A stretch of 13,071 nucleotides of DNA from JBBQRS01 sp038214535 (GTDB taxonomy: Bacteria > Chloroflexota > Anaerolineae > CG2-30-64-16). Positions within the stretch are counted from its first letter, which is position 1, and every line of letters starts with the position of its first letter. Under the pieces are notes generated by a model. That model did not search any database. It was not told where the DNA came from and was given only the letters and a program-made list of their open reading frames with translations. This document shows positions 6,600 to 13,071 of this stretch, one piece after another. The translations under genes were made by a program, and so were the position numbers. The stretch spans positions 1-13,071 of the forward strand of contig JBBQRS010000124.1 in assembly GCA_038214535.1 (NCBI GenBank). Direction: 5' to 3'.

Positions 6600-7661
6600 T
6601 CAGAGCTTGCGCCCGTCGCGACCGCCGCCGCTGCCGCTGTAGGGCACGCCCGGGTCCCAATCTGTCTCGACTGGCGGCGTGAAGCTCTCCAGGGGAAAAG
6701 TCACCTTGCAGCGATGGCGGCTCGACAGATACGCGGCCTCGACGATCGCCAGCGCCATCAGCGAGCTTTCTGCGACGCGATAGTCGGGCCGACCCGCTTC
6801 GATCATCGCGGCCAGCGCGTCCAGGTGGCGTTGATGATGCCCGCCGGGATAGGATTCCGGCGCAATCAGCGCGCCGGTGGGGTGCGTGCGATTCTGGATG
6901 AAGTAGCTCTCTTCCCAGCCCCAGAACTCGATCAGCCCGTGCGTACCCACGACGCGAAAGAGGGTGTCCTTGCCAGGCCGGTTGATCAGCACATCGTCGC
7001 CGGTGTTCATCACCACGCGGATGCCGCTGCGGGTCTGGCCGTAGGTGACCGCCGTGGTTTCAACCTGCATCCCGTCGCGATAGGTGCGCGTGCTCGATTC
7101 GGCCAGCGCCATCACGTAGTCCATCGGCTCGTTGCCGGTCAGCGCGATGAAATAGTTCAGCCAGTGGATGCCGGCGTTGAAGATGTCCCACTGCCGGTTT
7201 TGAATCTCCACCAGCTTGAGCTCGCCGATGACGCCGTTGCGCACGCGCTCGATGACCTCCATCGGGGTGCGGCGCACCAGCAGCCCGTGCGGCACGACCA
7301 TCGGCAGCCCCTGCGCCTTGACGGCCTCCAGGATGCGCCGGCCCGCGGCAACGGTATCGCCCAGCGGCTTTTCCACGAGGATGCCCTTGAGCGGCAGCTT
7401 GAGCGCATCCAGCGTCACCTCCTCATGCGTGGGCGCGTAGGTGCTGACGCAGACGATATCGGTGGGGTGTTCCGCGAACAAGCGCTGGTGGTCGGGGTAG
7501 ACCGCAAGACCCGGAAAGAGGGCTTGCAGGTCTTGCCGCACAGAGGCTTGCAGGTCCGCGGCGGCGACCAGGTCGAAATTCGGGGAGGCGGTTAGCCCGG
7601 ACATGCTTAGCTTGCCGCCTGCCCCTCCTCCTACGACAGATGCACTGAGTTGCTTTGGCAT
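6600..7661 (-). CDS. Gfo/Idh/MocA family oxidoreductase (copy 2, intact EKP motif)
   Basis: A 353-residue NAD(P)-dependent dehydrogenase. Residues 6-16 give a glycine-rich Rossmann loop (SASVVGGGAGGKL), VCVSTYAPTH lies around residue 70, and E97-K98-P99 is the intact family EKP motif. WDIFNAGIHWLNY (H166) supplies the conserved histidine region of the C-terminal domain. Length fits the family (about 330-390). The ATG has GGGAGGA very close upstream (about 4-5 nt). The last dozen residues (SGSGGGRDGRKL) look like a disordered tail. It leads a two-gene unit with the second MocA-type protein, behind its own TTGCGT-N17-TAAACT promoter. It differs strongly from its partner, so this is not a recent duplication. 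It probably oxidises or reduces a sugar, inositol or amino-sugar; substrate unknown. Confidence 0.9.
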   Translation of the reverse strand: MPKQLSASVVGGGAGGKLSMSGLTASPNFDLVAAADLQASVRQDLQALFPGLAVYPDHQRLFAEHPTDIVCVSTYAPTHEEVTLDALKLPLKGILVEKPLGDTVAAGRRILEAVKAQGLPMVVPHGLLVRRTPMEVIERVRNGVIGELKLVEIQNRQWDIFNAGIHWLNYFIALTGNEPMDYVMALAESSTRTYRDGMQVETTAVTYGQTRSGIRVVMNTGDDVLINRPGKDTLFRVVGTHGLIEFWGWEESYFIQNRTHPTGALIAPESYPGGHHQRHLDALAAMIEAGRPDYRVAESSLMALAIVEAAYLSSRHRCKVTFPLESFTPPVETDWDPGVPYSGSGGGRDGRKL

Positions 7662-7721
7662 GGATCCTCCCGAATCACGATGGCTTTCGTTTCTGCGTGG
7701 CGTGGGGTTTATCCGCAGATC

Positions 7722-7750
7722 AGTTTAGCGCGGGGTCGTCGCCCACGCAA
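7722..7750 (-). promoter_or_regulatory. Sigma70-type promoter of the oxidoreductase pair
   Basis: On the minus strand TTGCGT (7745-7750), a 17-nt spacer and TAAACT (7722-7727). The transcript would start near 7715, about 54 nt before the ATG at 7661. It lies in the 107-nt gap after the helicase gene. I see no terminator in that gap, so read-through from the helicase operon is also possible. Confidence 0.5.
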
Positions 7751-7768
7751 CTGCCCCACCTGTTTCGC

Positions 7769-10705
7769 TCAAGGTGTTTCGTCGGATTGCGCCGGTTCGC
7801 GCTCCGGACGCGACCCGGTCGCGAGCGCAGCCTCGCGGTCATTGGGATCGAGGCCGGCGAGATAGGCCAGGCGCAGCAGGTGGAGTTCTTCGTAGGGGAT
7901 GACGCCCCGCATGGCGTCGAAGATCGGGGAGAGATAACGACAGCCCAGCTCGGCCAGCAACGCAAGGACGCGTTCCTGATCGGTGACCGGGAGCCTCGAT
8001 TCGGCTTGCAGCCGTCCCGGGTCCAGCGGCCGCCCGGTCTTATGCCAGGTGACGAGGTGCGTGATGACGGTGCTGCGGACAATTCCGGCTGCGGAGCAAA
8101 TCTCATCCACCGAGCGGCCCTCCGCGAACAATTCGCCGATCTGCTCCCAACGGCGCTTCTCGCCGGAGCCGGATACGGGCATGGCCGCCGATGCCGGGAC
8201 GTGACTGGGGCGGGGCCGCTCGGTCAGCCCGTTCTCGGCGCAATAGGCGCGGACGACGGCCAGCACGCGCTCGCCGTACTGCGCGACCTTCCGGCTGCCG
8301 ATGCCGTGAATGGCCTCCAGGCTTTGCGGCGAATGCGGGAACCAGGTCGCGATCTCGGCCAGCGTGCGGTCGGAAAAGACCATGAACGCCGGGACGCCGG
8401 CTTCGTTCGCCAGTTCGCGGCGCGTTGTGCTCAAGCGGGAGAAGAGCATCGAGTCATATTCCGGGATCCCCTCCGCCGACGCCGCGCCCTGCTCGACGGG
8501 CGCCATGACCGGCGCGCCGTCCAGCGCCGCCCGCCCGGCCCCGGTAAGGCGCAGGCTGCCGTATTGCATGTCTTGTTCGAGCAGGTTCAGCCGGATGAAC
8601 GCCTCAGCGAGCCGCCGCCAGCCTCGTTCCGTGCGATGCGCGCCCTTGCCGTAGGTGGGCAGCCGGTCGTGTCGCCGCCGCAGCACCTCTTGCGCGCGCG
8701 ACCCGCGCAGGATGCGGATAATGTGGCTCGCCCCGAAAATCTGCTCGGTGCGCAACACCGTATCGAGAAACAGGCGCGCGTCGGTGCTGACATCTTCCGT
8801 CCGGGTTTCGGTTTTTTCGGCGAGACAGCCGTCGCAGAAGCCGCACGCCTCGAAGTCGGGCGTCTCGTCGAAATATTCCAGCAGCAATCTACGCCGGCAA
8901 CCCTGTGCGTCGGCGTAACGCAGCATCGCCTGCAAGCGCGCGTGTCGCCCGCGCTTCTCCGATTCCGCCCCCTCCTCGATGAAGCCGTAAATCGTCTGCG
9001 CGTCGGCCCGGCTGAAGAGCAGCAGGCAATCGGCGCGCAGCCCGTCGCGCCCGGCCCGGCCGATCTCCTGATAGTAGTTCTCCAGCGTTGCCGGCAGGTT
9101 GTAATGCAGTACGAACCGCACGTTGGACTTGTTGATGCCCATGCCGAAAGCGATGGTCGCCACGATGCTGGGGATGTCGTCGCGCGAAAACGCCGTCTGA
9201 TTGCGCGCGCGTTCCGTATCCTCCATGCCCGCGTGATACGCGGTGGCGTTCCAGCCGTTGCTCCTGAGTTGCGCGGTCAGACGTTCCACGCCGTTTCGCG
9301 TGCTGCAATAGATGATGCCCGATTGGCCGCGGTGCGCTTCGAGGAAGCTGAGGACCTGGGCGATGCCGTCGGTGCGCGGACGCACTTCGAGATAAAGGTT
9401 CTCGCGGTTGAAGCTGGCGACGAACTCGTCCCGCGCGTCCATGCCCAGGATGCGCCGGATGTCCTCGCGCACCCGTTCGGATGCGGTCGCCGTGAAAGCG
9501 GCGCAGACCGCATCCGGGTAGCGGTCGCGCACGCCACGTAACTGCCGATATTCGGGCCGGAAGTCGTGCCCCCACTCCGAGATACAGTGCGCCTCGTCAA
9601 TGGCGAGGCAGGCGACGCGGCTCTGATCGAGCATGACCAGGGTCTCCGGGCGCAGCAGCGTCTCCGGCGAGGTGTAGAGGAGCTTCACCGCACCCTGGCG
9701 GACGCGCCGGGTCGTCTCAACGTAATCCAGGTAATCCAACGTGCTGTTCAGATATGCCGCCGGCGCGCCCGCTTCGTGCAACTGCATCACCTGATCCTGC
9801 ATCAGCGAGATCAGCGGCGACACCACGACGGTCAGCCCGTCGAAGAGCAGGGCGGGCAATTGATAGCAGAGCGATTTGCCGCTGCCGGTGGGCATCACGC
9901 TCAACGTGTCGCGGCAGGCCAGGATGGCGGCGACGATCTGCGCCTGAAGTGGCCGAAAATCGTCGTAGCCGAAGACCGTCTTCAGGAGCGCCCGCGCGGC
10001 CGTTAAATCGGTCTCCGCAATCGGTGGCCGGCGCGGTTCGACGCGTGCGGCTTGCGGTTGTGACTCCCCAGGGAGTGCGGCGGCGTCGGGCAGATACCAG
10101 CCGGACAACTGCACGTAACAGCGGTCCTCAAGATCATGCGGCGCATCGTTGGGGCGCCACCAGTGCGCCAGCGAAACGCGCAGCAACGTCTCCGCGGGGA
10201 TCACCTCGACCGGCGTCTGAAAGCCCACGAAGGTCAGGGTGCAGCCCCCCTCCGGGGTCGGATACCGATAACGGATGCGTTTGCCTTCCGTGTCCAGCGT
10301 CAGGGGGCGGTCGGGCCGCCAGAACATCGTGCTGTAGGGGGGGATGCCGCTCCGTTCCTCGATGAACAGCGGGCCGTCGAGGACGCAGTGCGCAAGCCCA
10401 TCGTAAAGCGCCTCCGACCCGCCCGTCTTCGGCGGCATGTAGCGTTCAATGGCCCCGATCAGGTCACGCGCCTTGCCCAACCGCCGGTGCGCGCCCACCA
10501 CGATGTTCTCCACGTGGGGCGGGATCACCTGCTCGACGGGCCGGGCGTCGAGCTCCCACACGTCGCCCACCGCGTACTCCAGCCCGGCGTGGTCGTTGGT
10601 CTCCCGGTCGCAGGCGATCAGGCGCACGCTCTGGCCTTCGGCGCTGATCCCGCCGATGCAGGCGCAATTCCCCTGGCGCGTTCGGGCGACGATCAGGACT
10701 TTCAT
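7769..10705 (-). CDS. RecQ-family DNA helicase with N-terminal dual-OB-like domain and C-terminal HTH_40-like domain
   Basis: A 978-residue multidomain 3'-5' DNA helicase. Residues 1-206 resemble the dual OB-containing domain (VARTRQGNCACIGGI...VRLIACD). The RecQ core follows: Walker A TGSGKS (273-278), SPLISLMQDQ (296-305), DEAH (370-373) with the RecQ aromatic loop EWGHDFRPEYRQL, FTATAS (404-409), and QEIGRAGRDG (546-555). C603, C621, C624 and C627 make the RecQ zinc site. An RQC-like winged helix spans about 640-730 and an HRDC-like domain about 750-825. Residues 850-950 look like HTH_40 (SVDEICSAAGIVRSTVITHL). Ordinary RecQ is about 600 residues. The ATG overlaps the upstream DUF488 stop by 4 nt (ATGA) with only a weak ribosome site, so translation is probably coupled. 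All catalytic motifs look intact. Housekeeping RecQ is a possible reading, but the N-terminal module and DUF488 partners argue for a specialised role. Confidence 0.92.
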   Translation of the reverse strand: MKVLIVARTRQGNCACIGGISAEGQSVRLIACDRETNDHAGLEYAVGDVWELDARPVEQVIPPHVENIVVGAHRRLGKARDLIGAIERYMPPKTGGSEALYDGLAHCVLDGPLFIEERSGIPPYSTMFWRPDRPLTLDTEGKRIRYRYPTPEGGCTLTFVGFQTPVEVIPAETLLRVSLAHWWRPNDAPHDLEDRCYVQLSGWYLPDAAALPGESQPQAARVEPRRPPIAETDLTAARALLKTVFGYDDFRPLQAQIVAAILACRDTLSVMPTGSGKSLCYQLPALLFDGLTVVVSPLISLMQDQVMQLHEAGAPAAYLNSTLDYLDYVETTRRVRQGAVKLLYTSPETLLRPETLVMLDQSRVACLAIDEAHCISEWGHDFRPEYRQLRGVRDRYPDAVCAAFTATASERVREDIRRILGMDARDEFVASFNRENLYLEVRPRTDGIAQVLSFLEAHRGQSGIIYCSTRNGVERLTAQLRSNGWNATAYHAGMEDTERARNQTAFSRDDIPSIVATIAFGMGINKSNVRFVLHYNLPATLENYYQEIGRAGRDGLRADCLLLFSRADAQTIYGFIEEGAESEKRGRHARLQAMLRYADAQGCRRRLLLEYFDETPDFEACGFCDGCLAEKTETRTEDVSTDARLFLDTVLRTEQIFGASHIIRILRGSRAQEVLRRRHDRLPTYGKGAHRTERGWRRLAEAFIRLNLLEQDMQYGSLRLTGAGRAALDGAPVMAPVEQGAASAEGIPEYDSMLFSRLSTTRRELANEAGVPAFMVFSDRTLAEIATWFPHSPQSLEAIHGIGSRKVAQYGERVLAVVRAYCAENGLTERPRPSHVPASAAMPVSGSGEKRRWEQIGELFAEGRSVDEICSAAGIVRSTVITHLVTWHKTGRPLDPGRLQAESRLPVTDQERVLALLAELGCRYLSPIFDAMRGVIPYEELHLLRLAYLAGLDPNDREAALATGSRPEREPAQSDETP

Positions 10706-11190
10706 GGGACGATGTGGGAGACGGCGGCTCCCAGGTCGCGCGCCAACCGGTCGGCGAGCAGGGAACGATGACAGGCCGCAGGCTCGCGCTCGACGCAGAA
10801 CAGCGCCACGACGCGCGCCTGCGGGCCGAGACTCTCGACAAAGGCGGCGCTGTCGAATCCCGCGAGTTGCTCGCCGCGATACGCCGCGACAAATTCGAGA
10901 GCCAGGTGGGCGCGCTGACGTTTGGCGACGCGCGCGGCTTTGTCGGCGTTTGCCTGCGCCTGGCGCGTCGCGGCGGAGGGCGCGAGTTCAGGGAAATGGA
11001 GATACCGGATGCCTTGCGCCGCCAGCGCCGCCTGGAGCCGTTGGTTATTAGCCCAGACGTACTCGCCGCCGCGCACGCCGCGGCGCGCCCGCAGGTCGCA
11101 AAAGGTGTCAACCCGGTGGTCCAGAAGGGCGGCGGCGAAGCGGTCGGCGTCCCATCCATACGCGCCGACCGTGACGAACTCAGGCAGCAT
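10702..11190 (-). CDS. DUF488 family protein B (divergent member)
   Basis: A 162-residue protein of the DUF488 family, whose biochemical role is unknown to me. It opens with TVGAYGWDADRF in place of the usual TIGYG, then TFCDLRARRGVRGGEYVWANN (D32, R34) and GIRYLHFPELAPS. The family C-terminal signature is FCVEREPAACHRSLLADRL, with C132, E134, C140, H141 and R142. GGAGG sits about 6 nt before the ATG, inside the end of the preceding gene, which it overlaps by 11 nt; its own stop overlaps the helicase start by 4 nt. Residues 70-95 are alanine- and arginine-rich and probably helical. The conserved D/R and C-E-C-H-R residues suggest a catalytic or metal/nucleotide-binding site, but that is inference. 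It is clearly different from its DUF488 neighbour, so the pair is old. Confidence 0.85.
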   Translation of the reverse strand: MLPEFVTVGAYGWDADRFAAALLDHRVDTFCDLRARRGVRGGEYVWANNQRLQAALAAQGIRYLHFPELAPSAATRQAQANADKAARVAKRQRAHLALEFVAAYRGEQLAGFDSAAFVESLGPQARVVALFCVEREPAACHRSLLADRLARDLGAAVSHIVP

Positions 11191-11794
11191 CCTCGCCCTC
11201 CGGGTCGGGGTGGTGATAACGCTTGCGCGAGGTGAATTCGAGGTCGCCGAAGAGGCTGGGCTGCCCGCCGGTCAGACCGGAAATGACATTCGCCTGGGTT
11301 TGCAGTGCGTCCTCCTCGTCAATGTGCAGCACGTCAAGGCTCATCTCTTCGAGCGCCACGCCGATCAGCTTCGAGCGATGGCACGAACCCGGCTTGCCTT
11401 CGCTGCACATCAGCGCGAGGCGCAGGCCCTGGCTGTGACCTCGCTTCACCCGTTCCAGGCCGTGCTGAAAGGCGGGCGTCTGCTTCAGTGCATCGTAGAG
11501 GACTTTGCCGTCTGCCCCGTAGCAGGCCGGGTCATCGGGCCGCCCACCCAGCACGTCACCCATGTAGACATACCGTATGCCGGCTTCGCGCAGGCCGGTT
11601 TCCAGCGCCCGTTGCGAGAATTCCGGTTTGAACTTCGAATAGGGGGAGGAGCGGATGTCTATGAGGATGGCGATCTGATTCGCGCCCAACGTCGCGAGGA
11701 ACTCTTCCATGCTGCGGCTGCCGTAACCGATGGTGAAAATCGGTTGCGTCTCGCCGCGCGGCGCTTCGTCGGGTCCGGTTGTTGGGTCAGCCAT
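11180..11794 (-). CDS. DUF488 family protein A (canonical member)
   Basis: A 204-residue DUF488 protein with the canonical signatures: FTIGYGSRS (20-28), LIDIRSSPYSKFKPEFS (D46, R48, P51), YVYMGDVLGGRPDD (75-88) and LMCSEGKPGSCHRSKLIG (C130, E132, C138, H139, R140). After the DUF488 core, residues 160-204 form a charged tail including GQPSLFGDLEF. It is the first gene of the three-gene helicase operon, about 12 nt downstream of the predicted transcript start, so the message is nearly leaderless and no good ribosome site is visible. Its end overlaps DUF488 protein B by 11 nt. Function is unknown; the tight coupling suggests the two DUF488 proteins and the helicase are made in fixed proportion and act together. 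Confidence 0.88.
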   Translation of the reverse strand: MADPTTGPDEAPRGETQPIFTIGYGSRSMEEFLATLGANQIAILIDIRSSPYSKFKPEFSQRALETGLREAGIRYVYMGDVLGGRPDDPACYGADGKVLYDALKQTPAFQHGLERVKRGHSQGLRLALMCSEGKPGSCHRSKLIGVALEEMSLDVLHIDEEDALQTQANVISGLTGGQPSLFGDLEFTSRKRYHHPDPEGEDAA

Positions 11795-11812
11795 GTGGGT
11801 ATCTCACGAGAG

Positions 11813-11841
11813 AGTTTAGCGTAGGTCGCGAGGGGTGTCAA
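11813..11841 (-). promoter_or_regulatory. Sigma70-type promoter of the DUF488-DUF488-helicase operon
   Basis: On the minus strand a perfect TTGACA (11836-11841), a 17-nt spacer, then TAAACT (11813-11818). The transcript should start near 11806, leaving only about 12 nt before the ATG at 11794. The gap directly upstream holds a 7-bp inverted repeat, CGGTGCA (11859-11865) and TGCACCG (11872-11878), a possible operator. Confidence 0.6.
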
Positions 11842-11908
11842 AGTCTGCAATTCAGTTACGGTGCAATAAACTGCACCGGCGCACCGGCCTGCGCCACTAC
11901 GAACCCCC

Positions 11909-11966
11909 ATCCGCGTATCCGTGTTCGCCCATCCGTGTTTGCAAATCCGTGTTAGCAAATCCGCGC
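11909..11966. repeat. 14-bp tandem repeat array (ATCCGTGTT-type units)
   Basis: Three complete 14-bp units start at 11917, 11931 and 11945 (ATCCGTGTTCGCCC, ATCCGTGTTTGCAA, ATCCGTGTTAGCAA), with partial units before (ATCCGCGT at 11909) and after (ATCCGCGC at 11959). The array lies between the minus-strand operon promoter and a plus-strand promoter candidate, about 70 bp from the operon's -35 box. It could be a regulator-binding array; similar ATCCGTGTT runs are also common intergenic simple repeats in many bacteria. Confidence 0.7.
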
Positions 11967-11987
11967 CCGCTCCCTACGCCGATTGAT

Positions 11988-12016
11988 TTGCGTCGTTTGT
12001 TGCAACGGACTAGAAT
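11988..12016 (+). promoter_or_regulatory. Candidate sigma70-type promoter pointing toward the insertion sequence
   Basis: TTGCGT (11988-11993), a 17-nt spacer and TAGAAT (12011-12016). It points toward the insertion sequence and the partial gene beyond it. The 9-bp inverted repeat starting at 12017 overlaps the expected transcript start (about 12023), so it would work better as an operator than as an RNA hairpin. Confidence 0.4.
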
Positions 12017-12107
12017 AGAGCCGCACGCGAGTGTGTGCGAACTCAGCAGACGGAGCGGAATGCGGCTCTGACCGAACCACCCACACCAATCGGAAGTGGA
12101 GGACTAG

Positions 12108-12930
12108 GTTCTGTTGACATTTGGTGTAGAATGTTCTCGAAGAGGGAAACACCATGGCAACAGTGCGACTACAAGATGATGCGTGGGTCAAAATTCTGGC
12201 CTTCCTGCGTGCCGATACACGCGTTTACGTCGGCAACGAAGACGCGTGTCGGCGCTTTTTGGAAGGCGTCTTCTGGATCGCACGGAGCGGCGCCCAATGG
12301 CGGCGGCTGCCCGAGCCATATGGCCCCTGGAACAGCGTCTACAAACGCTATGCCCGGTGGTGCGATCATGACGTCTGGCTGCGTATGCTTCAGCACTTCA
12401 GTGATGATCCTGACATGGAGAGCGTGTCCCTGGATAGCACAATCATCCGGGCCCATCCGTGTGCGGCCGGCGCCCAAAAAAATAGGGTTCGCCCGCTGAG
12501 CAGGCCTTAGGCCGCAGCCGGGGCGGGTTTAGCACCAAGATCCATGCCAAAGTTGATGCATTGGGCCCTACCCTTGGCATTCATCCTCACCGGCGGTCAG
12601 GTGCATGATGTCACGCAGGCGCCGGCCTTACTCGCGGATGTGACGTGTGATTTCGTCATTGCCGACAAGAGCTACGATGCCGACAAGTTAATCGGGTTGA
12701 TCGATGACAGCGGGGCAATCCCGGTCATTCCGCCACGCCGCAATCGGACCGAACAGCGTTTCTACGATGCCTATCTCTACCGGGAACGCCATCTGATCGA
12801 GTGTTTCTTCAACAAGATCAAGCATTTTCGCCGCATCTTCTCACGCTTTGAGAAGTTGAGCAGCCGGTACCTCGGCTTTCTGAGATTCGTGTCGGTGCTG
12901 ATATGGCTACGCTAGAAATGTCAACAGAAC
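12108..12930 (+). mobile_element. IS5-family (IS427-like) insertion sequence, 823 bp, flanked by CTAG
   Basis: Near-terminal inverted repeats are perfect: the left end carries GTTCTGTTGACATTT (12108-12122) and the right end AAATGTCAACAGAAC (12916-12930). Both ends are flanked by CTAG (12104-12107 and 12931-12934), which fits a 4-bp target duplication; because CTAG is a palindrome the exact boundary could be drawn 2 bp differently. Size, terminal repeats, CTAG target and a two-frame transposase fit the IS427 group of IS5. The ends are intact but the transposase gene is broken, so movement would need a transposase made elsewhere. Confidence 0.88.
12154..12915 (+). pseudogene. IS5-family transposase, frame-disrupted
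   Basis: A DDE transposase in pieces. The first frame (12154-12510) holds the N-terminal domain (WIARSGAQWRRLP) and the first catalytic Asp in VSLDSTIIRAH. The middle segment, including GRSRGGFSTKIHA, is in the -1 frame (about 12495-12566). The last part (12568-12915) returns to the original frame and holds FVIADKSYDADK (second Asp) and the Y-R-E-K signature in YLYRERHLIECFFNKIK. IS427 elements often use a programmed -1 shift, and a seven-A run at 12476-12482 would serve. Here the -1 frame meets TAG at 12483-12485 at once (CAG would fit the family), and an extra C in the run 12566-12568 causes a second shift. It is therefore probably inactive, unless sequencing errors explain these changes. 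AGAGGG precedes the start. Confidence 0.8.
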
Positions 12931-12931
12931 C

Positions 12932-12960
12932 TAGTCACAAAGCGACGAAATGGTTATAAT
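12932..12960 (+). promoter_or_regulatory. Candidate promoter just right of the insertion sequence
   Basis: A consensus TATAAT (12955-12960) lies 17 nt after TAGTCA (12932-12937), which has four of six -35 bases. The -35 box overlaps the right-hand CTAG flank. A transcript starting near 12967 would begin about 26 nt before the ATG at 12993. The -10 box is strong, the -35 box weak. Confidence 0.45.
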
Positions 12961-12992
12961 GCGCCTGTCTGGCTGAACACTTGATCATCACA

Positions 12993-13071
12993 ATGGTTCT
13001 ACTCAACGACACCGCCATCGCCCTGACCGTCATCGCCTACCTTGCGCTGAGCGCGCCGGACGTAGTGCGCG
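12993..13071 (+). CDS. Start of an unidentified gene, cut by the window end
   Basis: The frame from ATG 12993 is open for 26 codons to the end of the window. It encodes MVLLNDTAIALTVIAYLA and then SAPDVVR, a hydrophobic opening that could be a first membrane segment. No clear ribosome site precedes the ATG; a TTG at 12981 in the same frame is an alternative start. The consensus TATAAT at 12955 supports a start in this area. I do not recognise the family, and too little is present to assign a function. Confidence 0.35.
   Translation, partial: MVLLNDTAIALTVIAYLALSAPDVVR

Larger units (their letters stand above)
11795..12107. other. Non-coding region between the DUF488 operon and the insertion sequence
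   Basis: No convincing gene in 313 bases. From left to right it holds the minus-strand operon promoter, a 7-bp inverted repeat (11859-11878), the 14-bp tandem array, a plus-strand promoter candidate (11988-12016), and a 9-bp inverted repeat, AGAGCCGCA (12017-12025) and TGCGGCTCT (12061-12069). It ends with a ribosome-site-like GGAGGA (12098-12103) cut short by the insertion sequence. The pattern suggests that a plus-strand gene once began to the right. Confidence 0.5.

Noticed and set aside
8810..8824. A 15-base match (CGGTTTTTTCGGCGA) inside the helicase gene to the palindrome at 2422-2436
   Set aside because: It lacks the paired arm, sits in a variable linker after the zinc site, and is short enough to be chance.
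7655..9541. A 628-codon open frame on the plus strand opposite the helicase gene
   Set aside because: It is antisense to intact RecQ motifs, is rich in Arg/Ala/Gly as expected from the complementary frame of GC-rich DNA, and shows no recognisable domain.
11909..11966. CRISPR array
   Set aside because: The units are 14 bp in direct tandem with no spacers of 30 or more bases, and no cas gene is in the window.
12035..12499. A 154-codon plus-strand frame crossing the left end of the insertion sequence
   Set aside because: It runs across the IS boundary in the wrong frame for the transposase and has no family resemblance.

Overview
The window is GC-rich, tightly packed bacterial DNA. It has an MttB-like methyltransferase without pyrrolysine, a ROK regulator, MocA-type dehydrogenases, and intergenic palindromes of the kind common in filamentous/anaerolineal Chloroflexota. 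I suggest Chloroflexota with moderate confidence; nothing in the window (no rRNA or marker gene) proves it.

Left half (about 1-7,750): a catabolic-looking, sugar/cyclitol-type cluster in two minus-strand units around a plus-strand regulator. Unit one reads leftward from about 3,823: a DegT/StrS-type PLP aminotransferase, a hydroxypyruvate-isomerase-like TIM-barrel protein, and a trimethylamine-methyltransferase (MttB) superfamily protein. A ROK repressor-like gene diverges from it. The 273-bp gap holds two good sigma70-type promoters back to back with a 31-bp palindrome between them, so the ROK protein probably controls itself and the aminotransferase operon. Unit two reads leftward from about 7,715: two Gfo/Idh/MocA oxidoreductases, separated by a nested inverted-repeat element. 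It ends convergently with the ROK gene at a perfect 15-bp hairpin.

Right-centre (7,769-11,841): a compact minus-strand operon with its own TTGACA-N17-TAAACT promoter. It encodes two different DUF488 proteins and then a 978-residue helicase. The genes overlap by 11 and 4 nt. The helicase has an N-terminal domain resembling a dual-OB module, then RecQ helicase, zinc, RQC/winged-helix and HRDC regions and a C-terminal HTH_40-like domain. This three-gene unit is the best candidate for an uncharacterised nucleic-acid system (repair or mobile-element/phage defence). Its function is inference; no nuclease or toxin is encoded beside it.

Right end (11,842-13,071): a non-coding stretch with a 14-bp tandem repeat array between two divergent promoters, then an 823-bp IS5-family (IS427-like) insertion sequence with a decayed transposase and CTAG flanks, then the first 26 codons of an unidentified gene running off the window.
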